Source: Capsaspora owczarzaki ATCC 30864
Lineage: Eukaryota > Opisthokonta > Filasterea
NCBI RefSeq assembly: GCF_000151315.2
Contig: NW_011887292.1
Coordinates: forward strand, 3,460,241 to 3,524,240
Reading direction: 5' to 3'
Length of the DNA stretch: 64,000 nt
Position numbers and translations under genes: made by a program. The notes under the pieces were generated by a model. The model was given only the letters and a program-made list of their open reading frames with translations, did no database searches and had not been told where the DNA came from. Shown here in pieces: positions 26,675-39,462 of this stretch. How positions within the stretch are numbered: position 1 is the first letter of the stretch; every line of letters starts with the position of its first letter.

Positions 26675-29600
26675 ATGGCGATGCGTGTGTTGCTGCCTCC
26701 GCTCGCGCTCTTCGCCGCCTGCTTAGCAATGACGACTCGTCCCACTCTGTGTAAGTTTCCCCGCAACAAAGAGGGGGTTTTGAGACGAGTGAAGGGGGAC
26801 GCGGCATCATGCAAAAAGCCAACTCTTCGCCCCTGCTTCAGAGGGAGGGTTGGCCGAAGTCAAATCACGTTCAAACTCAAATTCCCAACAATAGTGGCCA
26901 TCAGCAGTTCAACGAACACTTGAGAATCTCAAAGTCTCAGAATCAGAAGCAGCAAACAGCAAATAGCCAGCAAAGACCTACTCGTGACGAGGAAATGAGC
27001 GAGTTTGTGGAGAAGGTGGAGAGTTGCAATGGATGGATGAACTCATTCACTCGGTTTGGTGCTTTTTTGTGGCTTTGCAGCGGCGTATGTCGAGACACTA
27101 TTGCCGTCTCAGTAAGTAGAATTCCCCTTGAAACTATTTTCGGTGGACTGAGAGGGCAGAGAATATCGAACGAATCCCGGTAACTCGGCCTCGCTCGTTG
27201 TTGTTGGCAGGTTTAGTCCCTACACGCCGCCTGGAGTGAGTGGGCAGTGGAGTTTCTTCCAGGGTCTGGACTCCAATTGCTACATTAAAGCTGCTTGCGC
27301 GATTAACCTATCAAGTGACAACTACAATACAAACTGCCATCTTTGTGTTTTCGTAGATTTCCAGCTGGTACGACATTGGTGCACAGGATAGAAATTGGAG
27401 AATCCAAGCTGCATGTATTACCTCCACTGCCGGTGAATCTTACACGAGCGGCTCCTTCGTCATCCCGGGGGTGACGGGGCCGACTGGGTTTCCAAACAAT
27501 GGATCATGGAACATTCTCGGCGCAGTAAGTACCAAAAAATATGGCCGGGAGCGTGCCCCGCCGCCGCCATCGGCCTCTCCTCTCTCACCTTTTGAAATGA
27601 TGAGCAGGGCTTTACCAAGTATTTGAGCTACGGATACATGTTGGACGGCCTGGGGTCCACTTTCGTTGCTACTCTCCAAGATCGATACTACGAGGGCCGT
27701 GGTAGAGCCACACCAGCCGAATTTGAAACGGGCACTTGCGCGTGGCAACCGACGGCGAACGCGGCACTAGGCCCACTCGGCGCCACTTGCAGCGGTACCT
27801 TTTCTTACTTTGCCGGCGTGAGCTCGAGTAAGAATCCTTGCTAAGTGGGACTAGGGACGGCTGCGTTTGTGATCGCTGATTTCTGGCTGTGTGTGCGTTT
27901 GTAGCTTACGACAACACCAACAAGGACCGCATCTGGAAGTACTATTGCTGTGCAATGGCACCAAAGGCCTGTCCGGCAATTCCAGCGCTGACCAATGGAA
28001 CGTGGGTTTGTCCATACACCACTGTGGGAGCCGTCTGCAACCAAACGTGCTCGCTGGGATCACGTCCAAGCACGTCTGGAGCGACCGTCACTTGTCAGAG
28101 CAACAAAGCGTGGACGACCTCGACGGCGACCTGCAATCTCGGAAGCTGCGGTAGTTTGCCCACAGTTGCGCATGGGAGCTTTTCCTGCAGCTCTGGCAGT
28201 CTGTGTACGTGATGACCGTGAAGTTTGCTTATTTATGGTGTGAGGGTTTGCTCACGACGTGCATTTCTTTGATCGTTATTGTGGTCAGATGGCGCATCGT
28301 GCTCGCTCGGCTGCGACGATGGCTACCAACCCTCAGCTCCCACGTCCATCAGCTGCGGGGACACTGGCACGGCATTTGCATGGTCGACGCCCAGCAATGG
28401 CTGCGGGCTTGTCTCGGCGTATTGCGATGCGGCCTTCACGATTGCTCCAGAGCATGGCTCGGTCGATTGCGGGACATCCCCGCAGCAGCTCGGCACGGTC
28501 TGCAGCTACAGTTGCAATGCTGGCTACATTCTTGCCACAGAAGGTGGCACGGCGACCACCCGGACATGCGCTACCCTCAATAGTGCCCAAGGCCAGTGGA
28601 CTGGCGGATCGTACCCAGTTTGCGTGCTCGACCCAGCGTACTGCTCGGGAGTGTCCGCTCCGACGCACGGCGAGGTGAACTGCGACAACCGCGCCCTGGG
28701 TGGATCGTGCGTCTACGAATGCACGTCTGGATATCAGATTCGCGGCCAGGCCGCGCACACTACCTTCACGACCACATGCACTGTGAGCGACTGGTCGGCG
28801 GCCGCTCCAGTGTGCGATCCTGTCGAGTGCTCGACGCTGTCGTTGCTGTTTGGTGGCGTGACGTGCTCGGCTGGAATGCACTACCCTTCGACCTGCACGG
28901 CCTTTTGCCACGAAGGTTTCGATCTGAGCGGAGCTGTTACAGTGGTGACGTGCAATGCCAGTGCTCAATGGGATGCAGACCTTTCTGCTCTCTGCACAGT
29001 GCACTATACACCTGCTTCAAACAATGCTCGCACAATTGCGCTGACGGCCGGCCTTGCTGCGGGCGTTGTGTGCCTGCTGTTGCTTGCGCTGATTCTGATC
29101 ATTTATTGGGATCGTCGTCGTCGTCACAACCGTCGCCGACAATCCGTGCAAAAGGCTGACTCGACCCTAACGCGGAAGCAGATGGTAGAAATGTCGCCAG
29201 CGCAATCTCCGGGCAAAGGGCCAGATCAAGTCGAATCCAAGTCGAATACGTACGCGGTCGCAGGGCAACGCAAGCCCGTCGATGGTGATCTGAAGCAAAG
29301 CGCCGAGCATACGTATGCCACAAGCCCTGAACGCGTGTACAGCTCTATTGTCACGGAAACCACATCACTCCGACAAGGTCTTGTGCTTGGCGCCAAACTG
29401 GGCTCGGGCGTATCTGGGGTTGTTTTCCGTGGCCAGCTACCATCCAATCTCGTGCCTAAAGATGCCAAGTACTTGTTAACGGACGAAAGGCAGCCGCACC
29501 TGGCAGTTGCAGTCAAAACCATTCCAGCTGGCGCAGATCCTAAATCTCGACGCGAGTTTATCGAAGAGGCCCGCATGATGGCGCGATTCGACAATCCCAA

Positions 29601-30445
29601 TGTTGTGCGCGCCATCTGCTCCTTGCTCGAAGCAGAGCCTCTCCTGTGCGTGCTGGAACTGATGCCGTTCGGCGATTTGCGAGGCGTGTTGCAAAAGTCG
29701 ATCAAAGTCCAAGTGTCGTGGACGCGTGCAGAGTCGGCACATGCCCTGGCTCAGGTCGCTCGCGGACTCGACTACCTCGAGCAAATTCGCTTTGTTCACC
29801 GTGACATTGCGGCGCGGAACTGCTTGGTCGGCGCGAATCTCGCCGTCAAAATTTCCGACTTTGGGCTGTCGCGCGCCATAGCCGAGGAGACTGACTACTA
29901 CCGCATGGAGACCAAAGGCCGTCTTCCAGTGAAGGTAATTTTGTTCTCGAGGGTTTGCTGAGCTCGCAGGAGGGTACTGTAGAAGAGCACGAGAAGAAAC
30001 TAACCAGGCTGTTTTGCTCGTCGACAGTGGATGGCTCCTGAGTGTCTGATGTATCGCAAGTTTACACATCAAAGCGATGTTTGGGCATTTGGAGTTCTTG
30101 CTTGTAAGTGAAAATCGGGGGACTTGGACCTTGGGGTTTTGCTTGGCCTTTGGCTGATGATTGGGATTGTTTTTTTTTTGGTTTTGTTTCTCTTCAGGGG
30201 AGGTTTACGCTTACGGCGCATCGCCTTATGGAAACCAAAAGGGTCCGGAGATTCTCGCGCAGGTGGAAGGTGGCTTCCGACTGCCAAAACCTTCGGGATG
30301 CGACGATGTGGACTTTGAACAAGTTTTCAAGTGCTGGAATCGTGAGCCATTGTCCCGCCCGTCCTTTGCCACATTGAGTGCGTACTTTGCGCAAGTAGCT
30401 TTGAGCGCGCCTGTGCGTGATATTGGTTTACTTGTTTCTTCATGA
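26675..30445 (+). CDS. receptor A: dermatopontin-like and sushi-like receptor tyrosine kinase, one splice donor missing
   Basis: Nine exons by comparison with B: 26675-26750, 27081-27111, 27211-27292, 27357-27524, 27608-27827, 27905-28204, 28289-29934, 30028-30103, 30198-30445; 948 residues if all are joined. Signal peptide [18 protein letters not shown]; dermatopontin-like region ([17 protein letters not shown]); five six-cysteine sushi-like repeats; one membrane helix; then a tyrosine kinase with GSGVSG loop, AVK lysine, [14 protein letters not shown], activation-loop Tyr-Tyr, PVKWMAPE and SDVWAFGV. It should phosphorylate tyrosines in response to an unknown outside ligand. Odd point: after exon 3, eight bases (GTAAGATC in B and C) are absent, so the intron has no GT donor at the expected place. 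Retaining it gives an early stop. The gene may be a pseudogene, may use a different splice, or the base calls may be wrong. Confidence 0.75.
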
Positions 30446-30781
30446 AGTGGTGGCCCAAAAGCCATTTTGGAACCGACAACTCGAATAGTTCAAGTTGCCT
30501 GATTGCTGTTTTTCCATGTGCCTTGCTCTTTTTGTGTCCGCTTGTAGTTTCACTGAATTGTTGATTTTGTGATGATTGCTTTGGACATTGCCGGTTGTCT
30601 ACTCTATTGGATTTCCTTGTGTGTGTTTTTTGAGTGTGAGGCTACTCCTTTTTTTTTTTTCTTTGGTTTTCTATTCTTTTCTTTTCTTTTTTGCCCCCAC
30701 TTTTCTCTTCTCGTCCTTGGTTCTCTTGTTCTTCTCATTCACACCCATCCACATACAACACCTGCGCACACATCCACACAC
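30446..30781. other. intergenic region between receptors A and B
   Basis: A 336-bp spacer holding the 3' UTR of A and the promoter of B, with T-rich then CA-rich sequence before the start codon. It is nearly identical to 35494-35829 between B and C. No extra gene seen. Confidence 0.6.
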
Positions 30782-33700
30782 ATGGCGCTGCGCGTGGTCC
30801 TGCTGCCGCTGGTGCTCGTTGCCGCATGCATTGCATTGACGACGCGGCCCGTTCTGTGTAAGTTGCGCAAGCCCACACGGCTGTGCGATCGGCTGATTTC
30901 TTCAACTCGCCCGACCGCTCGCCCGCTCTCTTCTTCTTGTTCCTGTCATCGGGTTGCTCTCTTCCTCCCGCTCTCTCACACATACTCTCTCTTCCGTCGT
31001 GCTCTCTCACACGCACATCCGTCTCTCATGGCTGCAGGCCGGTCAATACACAGAATACAAAAACAACCACAAAAATTGTTGTATTTCTTTTTTATTTTTT
31101 CATTCGCTTATCGATTTTCTCACGACTTTCTCGTCAGCGCACTGCATGTCGACCAAGCACACGACTACTAATAGTGTGTTGTGTGCGTGTGTTGTGTGCG
31201 TGTGTCTCAGCGTGAGGATTATCGTGAGAAAACATGGGAGCACAACGGAGAATAGGCTTGTTCATTCGAGCGTGTTGTTTGTGCCGCAAACCCAAAAAAC
31301 ACAAAATGCAAACTGCCGCTCCTTCTTTGCGTCACTTTTGAGCGTTTGAGGCGGAACGACGCGGGCATTCCACCGAGTGCGCTGCAATGCAAGTTTGAAT
31401 CACTGTTATTGTGATGCGCGCTATGCACAGCACAGAGCACTTGGAGATCACAAACAGCCGGAGTATGATGGGAAATGCGAAAACCCGACGGCCGTTTTTT
31501 GTTTGATTTGGTTGTTATCAATTCAATGGAAATTGAAATAGCTTCTTTTGTGATTCTTTGGGTTTGTTGATGAAAACGGGCATTGAAAATTGACGGATAA
31601 TGATTGCAAATTATCAGATAATGAATAATGCCTGTGGCTGTAGGAACGGTGAGAGAAGAGTTGGGGGTGAGAGGGNNNNNNNNNNNNNNNNNNNNNNNNN
31701 NNNNNNNNNNNNNNNNNNNNNNNNNNNNNNNNNNNNNNNNNNNNNNNNNNNNNNNNNNNNNNNNNNNNNNNNNNNACTTGGACAATTCAAAGACCATTGA
31801 AGAGACCTTGAACGAGTGAAAGCGGACGAGATGAAATTCAAAAAACAAAACAAAACTACCCACTCGAAGTTGGTAGTGGTGGAATAAAAACAAACCAAAG
31901 GAACGCAGAGCGAGAGAACAAGGAATCAATTCGCAATCAAGCAGAATATCCGCATGACTTCAACCAACGTTGAGAGTCTCAGAATCTCAAAATCGCAAAG
32001 CATCACATAGCAAATAGCTTGCAACCCACCCCCCGGCTTGTGACGCGGAACTGAGCTAATTTGTGGAGTTGAAGATTGCAATGGGTAAACTCATCAACTC
32101 AATTCTGGCTTGTTGTTTTTTTTTTGGTTGCTGTGACTGTGCAGCGGCGTATGTGGAGACATTAATGTCAAGTCGGTATGTAGAATTCTCCTTGGAACTG
32201 TTTTCGGTGGACTGAGAGGGCAGAACTTGTGATTCCAACATGGCTTGTGTTTGTTGGCAGTTACAATCCCTACACGCCAGCTGGAGTGACTGGGTGGAGT
32301 TTCTTCGAGAGTCTGGACTCCAATTGCTACATTAAAGCTGTAAGATCGCTTGCGCGGAGCTTAACGGGTGACAAACACCACACCAACTGCCATCTTTTGT
32401 TCTGCAGATTTCCAGCGACTACGACAATGGTGCACAGGATAGAAATTGGAGAGTCCAAGCTGCATGTATTACCTCCACTGCCGGTGAATCTTACACGAGC
32501 GGCTCCTTCGTCATCCCGGGGGTGACGGGGCCGACTGGGTTTCCCAACAATGGATCATGGAACTCTCTCAATGGCGTAAGCATTGAATGTATGGCCAGGA
32601 GTGTGCTACTGGCATGTCCTCTCTCACTCCTTGAATTGATGAACAGGACTTGAACAAGTATTTGAGCTACGGATACATGTTGGACGGCCTGGGGTCCGTT
32701 TTCGATGCTACTTGGAAAGATCGATACTACGAGGGCCGTGGTAGAGCCACACCAGCGGAATTTGAAACGGGCACTTGCGCGTGGCTACCGACGGCGAACG
32801 CGGCACTAGGCCCACTCGGCGCCACTTGCAGCGGCACCTTTTCTTACTTTGCCGGCGTGAGCTCGAGTAAGAATCCTTGCTAAGTGGGACTAGGGACAGT
32901 TGTGTTTGTGATCGCTGATTTCTGGCTGTGCGTGCGTTTGTAGCTTACGACAACACCAACAAGGACCGCATCTGGAAGTACTATTGCTGTGCAATGGCAC
33001 CAAAGGCCTGTCCGGCAATTCCAGCGCTGACCAATGGAACGTGGGTTTGTCCGTACACCACTGTGGGAGCCGTCTGCAACCAAACGTGCTCGCTGGGATC
33101 ACGTCCAAGCACGTCTGGAGCGACCGTCACTTGTCAGAGCAACAAATCGTGGACGACCTCGACGGCGACCTGCAATCTCGGAAGCTGCGGTAGTTTGCCC
33201 ACAGTTGCGCATGGGAGCTTTTCCTGCAGCTCTGGCAGTCTGTGTACGTGATGACCGTGAAGTTTGCTTATTTATGGTGTGAGGGTTTGCTCACGACGTG
33301 CATTTCTTTGATCGTTATTGTGGTCAGATGGCGCATCGTGCTCGCTCGGCTGCGACGATGGCTACCAACCCTCAGCTCCCACGTCCATCAGCTGCGGGGA
33401 CACTGGCACGGCATTTGCATGGTCGACGCCCAGCAATGGCTGCGGGCTTGTCTCGGCGTATTGCGATGCGGCCTTCACGATTGCTCCAGAGCATGGCTCG
33501 GTCGATTGCGGGACATCCCCGCAGCAGCTCGGCACGGTCTGCAGCTACAGTTGCAATGCTGGCTACATTCTTGCCACAGAAGGCGGCACGGCGACCACCC
33601 GGACATGCGCTACCCTCAATAGTGCCCAAGGCCAGTGGACTGGCGGATCGTACCCAGTTTGCGTGCTCGACCCAGCGTACTGCTCGGGAGTGTCCGCTCC

Positions 33701-35493
33701 GACGCACGGCGAGGTGAACTGCGACAACCGCGCCCTGGGTGGATCGTGCGTCTACGAATGCACGTCTGGATATCAGATTCGCGGCCAGGCCGCGCACACT
33801 ACCTTCACGACCACATGCACTGTGAGCGACTGGTCGGCGGCCGCTCCAGTGTGCGATCCTGTCGAGTGCTCGACGCTGTCGTTGCTGTTTGGTGGCGTGA
33901 CGTGCTCGGCTGGAATGCACTACCCTTCGACCTGCACGGCCTTTTGCAACGAAGGTTTCGATCTGAGCGGAGCTGTCACGGCGGTGACGTGCAATGCCAA
34001 TGCGCAATGGAATGCAACCCTTTCTGCCCTCTGCACCGTCCACTACTATACACCTCCTGCTTCAAACAATGCTCGCACAATTGCGCTGACGGCCGGCCTT
34101 GCTGCGGGCGTTGTGTGCCTGCTGTTGCTTGCGCTGATTCTGATCATTTATTGGGATCGTCGTCGTCGTCACAAACGTCGCCGACAATCCGTGCAAAAGG
34201 CTGACTCGACCCTAACGCGGAAGCAGATGGTAGAAATGTCGCCAGCGCAATCTCCGGGCAAAGGGCCAGATCAAGTCGAATCCAAGTCGAATACGTACGC
34301 GGTCGCAGGGCAACGCAAGCCCGTCGATGGTGATCTGAAGCAAAGCGCCGAGCATACGTATGCCACAAGCCCTGAACGCGTGTACAGCTCTATTGTCACG
34401 GAAACCACATCACTCCGACAAGGTCTTGTGCTTGGCGCCAAACTGGGCTCGGGCGTATCTGGGGTTGTTTTCCGTGGCCAGCTACCATCCAATCTCGTGC
34501 CTAAAGATGCCAAGTACTTGTTAACGGACGAAAGGCAGCCGCACCTGGCAGTTGCAGTCAAAACCATTCCAGCTGGCGCAGATCCTAAATCTCGACGCGA
34601 GTTTATCGAAGAGGCCCGCATGATGGCGCGATTCGACAATCCCAATGTTGTGCGCGCCATCTGCTCTTTGCTCGAAGCAGAGCCTCTCCTGTGCGTGCTG
34701 GAACTGATGCCGTTCGGCGATTTGCGAGGTGTGTTGCAAAGGTCGATCAAAGTCCAAGTGTCGTGGACGCGTGCAGAGTCGGCACATGCCCTGGCTCAGG
34801 TCGCTCGCGGGCTCGACTACCTCGAGCAAATTCGCTTTGTTCACCGTGACATTGCGGCGCGGAACTGCTTGGTCGGCGCGAATCTCGCCGTCAAAATTTC
34901 CGACTTTGGGCTGTCGCGCGCCATAGCCGAGGAGAATGACTACTACCGCATGGAGACCAAAGGCCGTCTTCCAGTGAAGGTAATTTTGTTCTCGAGGGTT
35001 TGCTGAGCTCGCAGGAGGGTACTGTAGAAGAGCACGAGAAGAAACTAACCAGGCTGTTTTGCTCGTCGACAGTGGATGGCTCCTGAGTGTCTGATGTATC
35101 GCAAGTTTACACATCAAAGCGATGTTTGGGCATTTGGAGTTCTTGCTTGTAAGTGAAAATCGGGGGACTTGGACCTTGGGGTTTTGCTTGGCCTTTGGCT
35201 GATGATTGGGATTGTTTTTTTTTTTTTGGTTTTGTTTCTCTTCAGGGGAGGTTTACGCTTATGGCGCATCGCCTTATGGAAACCAAAAGGGTCCGGAGAT
35301 TCTCGCGCAGGTGGAAGGTGGCTTCCGACTGCCAAAACCTGCAGGATGCGACGATGTGGACTTTGAACAAGTTTTCAAGTGCTGGAATCGTGAGCCATTG
35401 TCCCGCCCGTCCTTTGCCACATTGAGTGCGTACTTTGCGCAAGTAGCTTTGAGCGCGCCTGTGCGTGATATTGGTTTACTTGTTTCTTCATGA
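30782..35493 (+). CDS. receptor B: dermatopontin-like and sushi-like receptor tyrosine kinase
   Basis: Nine exons with every junction in phase: 30782-30857, 32145-32175, 32261-32339, 32408-32575, 32647-32866, 32944-33243, 33328-34979, 35073-35148, 35246-35493; 949 residues. Signal peptide [19 protein letters not shown]; dermatopontin-like region (about 35-245) with [12 protein letters not shown] and [11 protein letters not shown]; five six-cysteine sushi-like repeats to about 530; membrane helix about 542-567 followed by [10 protein letters not shown]. The kinase spans about 655-940 with [17 protein letters not shown] near 794, DFGLSR near 815, Tyr-Tyr in the activation loop, WMAPE and [12 protein letters not shown] marks it as a tyrosine kinase. 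The C-terminus after the kinase is short, with no SH2 or SH3 domain. Intron 1 (30858-32144) contains the first assembly gap. This is the reference intact copy of the array. Confidence 0.9.
31676..31775. other. assembly gap, 100 N
   Basis: A round-number gap inside intron 1 of receptor B. The matching place in receptor C (about 36731-36810) is A-rich and includes a long A homopolymer, so the gap is probably an unread homopolymer of similar size with no exon in it. Confidence 0.95.
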
Positions 35494-37651
35494 AGTGGTG
35501 GCCCAACAGCCATTTTGGAACCGACAACTCGAATAGTTCAAGTTGCCTGATTGCTGTTTTTCCATGTGCCTTGCTCTTTTTGTGTCCGCTTGTAGTTTCA
35601 CTGAATTGTTGACTTTGTTATGATTGCTTTGGACATTGCCGGTTGTCTACTCTATTGGATTTCCTTGTGTGTGTTTTTTGAGTGTGAGGCTACTCCTTTT
35701 TTTTTTTTCTTTGGTTTTCTATTCTTTTCTTTTCTTTTTTGCCCCCACTTTTCTCTTCTCGTCCTTGGTTCTCTTGTTCTTCTCATTCACACCCATCCAC
35801 ATACAACACTTGCGCACACATCCACACACATGGCGCTGCGCGTGGTCCTGCTGCCGCTGGTGCTCGTTGCCGCATGCATTGCATTGACGACGCGGCCCGC
35901 TCTGTGTAAGTTGCGCAAGCCCACACGGCTGCGCGATCGGCTGATTTCTTCAACTCGCCCGACCGCTCGCCCGCTCTCTTCTTCTTGTTCCTGTCATCGG
36001 GTTGATCTCTACCTCCCGCTCTCTCACACATACTCTCTCTCTTCCGTCGTGCTCTCTCACACGCACATCCGTCTCTCATGGCTGCAGGCCGGTCAATACA
36101 CAGAATACAAAAACAACCACAAAAATTATTGTATTTCTTTTTTATTTTTTCATTCGCTTATCGATTTTCTCACGACTTTCTCGTCAGCGCACTGCATGTC
36201 GACCAAGCACACGACTACTAATAGTGTGTGTGTGTGTGTGCGTGCGTGTTGTGTGCGTGTGTCTCAGCGTGAGGATTATCGTGAGAAAACATGGGAGCAC
36301 AACGGAGAATAGGCTTGTTCATTCGAGCGTGTTGTTTGTGCCGCAAACCAAAAAAACACAAAATGCAAACTGCCGCTCCTTCTTTGCGTCACTTTTGAGC
36401 GTTTGAGGCGGAACGACGCGGGCATTCCACCGAGTGCGCTGCAATGCAAGTTTGAATCACTGTTATTGTGATGCGCGCTATGCACAGCACAGAGCACTTG
36501 GAGATCACAAACAGCCGGAGTATGATGGGAAATGCGAAAACCCGACGGCCGTTTTTGTTTGATTTGGTTGTTATCAATTCAATGGAAATTGAAATAGCTT
36601 CTTTTGTGATTCTTTGGTTTGTTGATGAAAACGGGCATTGAAAATTGACGGATAATGATGACAAATTATCAGATAATGAATAAAGCCTGTGGCTGTAGGA
36701 ACGGTGAGAGAAGAGTTGGGGGTGAGAGGGACACAAATAACAGAGCGAACGAACAAAACAAAAAAAGCAAAACAAAAAAAAAAAAAAAAAAAAAAAAAAA
36801 CTCCAACAACAACTTGGACAATTCGAAGCGGACGAGATGAATTTCAAAAAACAAAACAAAACTACCCACTCGAAGTTGGTAGTGGTGGAATAAAAACAAA
36901 CCAAAGGAACGCAGAGCGAGAGAACAAGGAATCAATTCGCAATCAAGCAGAATATCCGCATGACTTCAACCAACGTTGAGAGTCTCAGAATCTCAAAATC
37001 GCAAAGCATCACATAGCAAATAGCTTGCAACCCACCCCCCGGCTTGTGACGCGGAACTGAGCTAATTTGTGGAGTTAAAGATTGCAATGGGTAAACTCAT
37101 CAACTCAATTCTGGCTTGTTTTTTTTTTTTGGTTGCTGTGACTGTGCAGCGGCGTATGTGGAGACATTAATGTCAAGTCGGTATGTAGAATTCTCCTTGG
37201 AACTGTTTTCGGTGGACTGAGAGGGCAGAACTTGTGATTCCAACATGGCTTGTGTTTGTTGGCAGTTACAATCCCTACACGCCAGCTGGAGTGACTGGGT
37301 GGAGTTTCTTCGAGAGTCTGGACTCCAATTGCTACATTAAAGCTGTAAGATCGCTTGCGCGGAGCTTAACGGGTGACAAACACCACACCAACTGCCATCT
37401 TTTGTTCTGCAGATTTCCAGCGACTACGACAATGGTGCACAGGATAGAAATTGGAGAGTCCAAGCTGCATGTATTACCTCCACTGCCGGTGAATCTTACA
37501 CGAGCGGCTCCTTCGTCATCCCGGGGGTGACGGGGCCGACTGGGTTTCCCAACAATGGATCATGGAACTCTCTCAATGGCGTAAGCATTGAATGTATGGC
37601 CAGGAGTGTGCTACTGGCATGTCCTCTCTCACTCCTTGAATTGATGAACAG
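32647..37651. repeat. tandem duplication, copy 2 (about 5.0 kb)
   Basis: From exon 5 of receptor B through the first four exons of receptor C. It matches copy 1 with few substitutions in exons and introns, which suggests recent duplication or ongoing gene conversion. Confidence 0.85.
35494..35829. other. intergenic region between receptors B and C
   Basis: A 336-bp spacer almost identical to the A-B spacer, with the same T-rich stretch and CA-rich leader. It contains the 3' UTR of B and the promoter of C. No extra gene seen. Confidence 0.6.
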
Positions 37652-39462
37652 GCCTTGAACAAGTATTTGAGCTACGGATACATGTTGGACGGCCTGGGGT
37701 CCACTTTCGATGCTACTTGGAAAGATCGATACTACGAGGGCCGTGGTAGAGCCACACCAGCGGAATTTGAAACGGGCACTTGCGCGTGGCTACCGACGGC
37801 GAACGCGGCACTAGGCCCACTCGGCGCCACTTGCAGCGGCACCTTTTCTTACTTTGCCGGCGTGAGCTCGAGTAAGAATCCTTGCTAAGTGGGACTAGGG
37901 ACAGTTGTGTTTGTGATCGCTGATTTCTGGCTGTGCGTGCGTTTGTAGCTTACGACAACACCAACAAGGACCGCATCTGGAAGTACTATTGCTGTGCAAT
38001 GGCACCAAAGGCCTGTCCGGCAATTCCAGCGCTGACCAATGGAACGTGGGTTTGTCCATACACCACTGTGGGAGCCGTCTGCAACCAAACGTGCTCGCTG
38101 GGATCACGTCCAAGCACGTCTGGAGCGACCGTCACTTGTCAGAGCAACAAAGCGTGGACGACCTCGACGGCGACCTGCAACCTCGGAAGCTGCGGTAGTT
38201 TGCCCACAGTTGCGCATGGGAGCTTTTCCTGCAGCTCTGGCAGTCTGTGTACGTGATGACCGTGAAGTTTGCTTATTTATGGTGTGAGGGTTTGCTCACG
38301 ACGTGCATTTCTTTGATCGTTATTGTGGTCAGATGGCGCATCGTGCTCGCTCGGCTGCGACGATGGCTACCAACCCTCAGCTCCCACGTCCATCAGCTGC
38401 GGGGACACTGGCACGGCATTTGCATGGTCGACGCCCAGCAATGGCTGCGGGCTTGTCTCGGCGTATTGCGATGCGGCCTTCACGATCGCACCAGAGCATG
38501 GCTCGGTCGATTGCGGGACATCCCCGCAGCAGCTCGGCACGGTCTGCAGCTACAGTTGCAATGCTGGCTACATTCTTGCCACAGAAGGTGGCACGGCGAC
38601 CACCCGGACATGCGCTACCCTCAATAGTGCCCAAGGCCAGTGGACTGGCGGATCGTACCCGGTATGCGTGCTCGACCCGGCGTACTGCTCGGGAGTGTCC
38701 GCTCCGACGCACGGCGAGGTGAACTGCGACAACCGCGCCCTGGGTGGCTCGTGCGTCTACGAATGCACGTCTGGATATCAGATTCGCGGCCAGGCCGCGC
38801 ACACTACCTTCACGACCACATGCACTGTGAGCGACTGGTCGGCGGCCGCTCCAGTGTGCGATCCTGTCGAGTGCTCGACGCTGTCGTTGCTGTTTGGTGA
38901 CGTGACGTGCTCGGCTGGAATGCACTACCCTTCGACCTGCACGGCCTTTTGCCACGAAGGTTTCGATCTGAGCGGAGCTGTTACAGTGGTGACGTGCAAT
39001 GCCAGTGCTCAATGGGATGCAGACCTTTCTGCCCTCTGCACAGTGCACTACACCCCTCCTGCTTCAGACGATGCTCAAACCACGGCGATTACAGCCGGCG
39101 TTGGCGCGGGCGTTGTGTGCCTGCTGTTGCTTGCGCTGATTCTGATCGTTATCCTGGCTCGTCGTCGTCGTGCCGTAAAGAGAACCTCTCCGAGCACTCT
39201 CGAAGCAAGAAATGGTGGCGGCAGCGTGTTGGATGCTCCACTTGTTCGACACGATGAAGCGGCGCCCAACTCACCTGCCGCCGATGCCAACTATGACGTT
39301 CTTGGCCAGCATCGGACCGATACTGACTTGACCGAGCAAGGATACTCGTCGCCCGGTGCGATGTCCGGATATTCAACTCTTGGCTCTCCCAAAGCGATCG
39401 AGGCCAACTACAATGTTTCCACTGGATCCGGCGTGTCGCAACCTCCCGAGTATTCCAACTGA
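35830..39462 (+). CDS. receptor C: kinase-less dermatopontin-like and sushi-like receptor with tyrosine motifs
   Basis: Seven exons (35830-35905, 37150-37180, 37266-37344, 37413-37580, 37652-37871, 37949-38248, 38333-39462) give 667 residues. The extracellular part (signal peptide, dermatopontin-like region, five sushi-like repeats) is nearly identical to receptor B. Similarity to A and B fades just before the membrane helix. The helix ends ILARRRRA, as in D and F (LARRRR), and the kinase is replaced by a tail of about 100 residues with YDVL, YSSP, YSTL, YNVS and a C-terminal PPEYSN. The two YxxL motifs are farther apart than in an ITAM. It may bind the same ligand as B without kinase output, acting as decoy, co-receptor or substrate (inferred). 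The tail may come from a D/F-type gene by recombination. Confidence 0.88.
37652..39055. repeat. tandem duplication, copy 3 (partial)
   Basis: Exons 5-7 of receptor C up to the end of the last sushi-like repeat match copies 1 and 2. Beyond about 39055 the membrane helix and tail are different, so the copy ends inside exon 7. Confidence 0.8.

Larger units (their letters stand above)
27608..32646. repeat. tandem duplication, copy 1 (about 5.04 kb)
   Basis: From exon 5 of receptor A through its kinase, 3' flank and the first four exons of receptor B. The same order recurs in copy 2 (32647-37651) and partly in copy 3 (from 37652). Exons 6-9 of A and B differ by only scattered substitutions. The copy includes a 100-N gap. 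The left limit is placed near exon 5 because intron 4 and upstream exons of A have diverged. Confidence 0.85.

Noticed and set aside
30858-32144. Transposon insertion explaining the longer intron 1 of receptors B and C compared with A
   Set aside because: I found no terminal repeats, target-site duplication or coding remnant; a deletion in A explains the difference equally well.
26675-39462. Possibility that the A/B/C repetition is an assembly artefact
   Set aside because: The copies differ by substitutions, small indels, intron lengths and a different C-terminal tail in C, so they are real distinct loci, although single-base errors remain possible.
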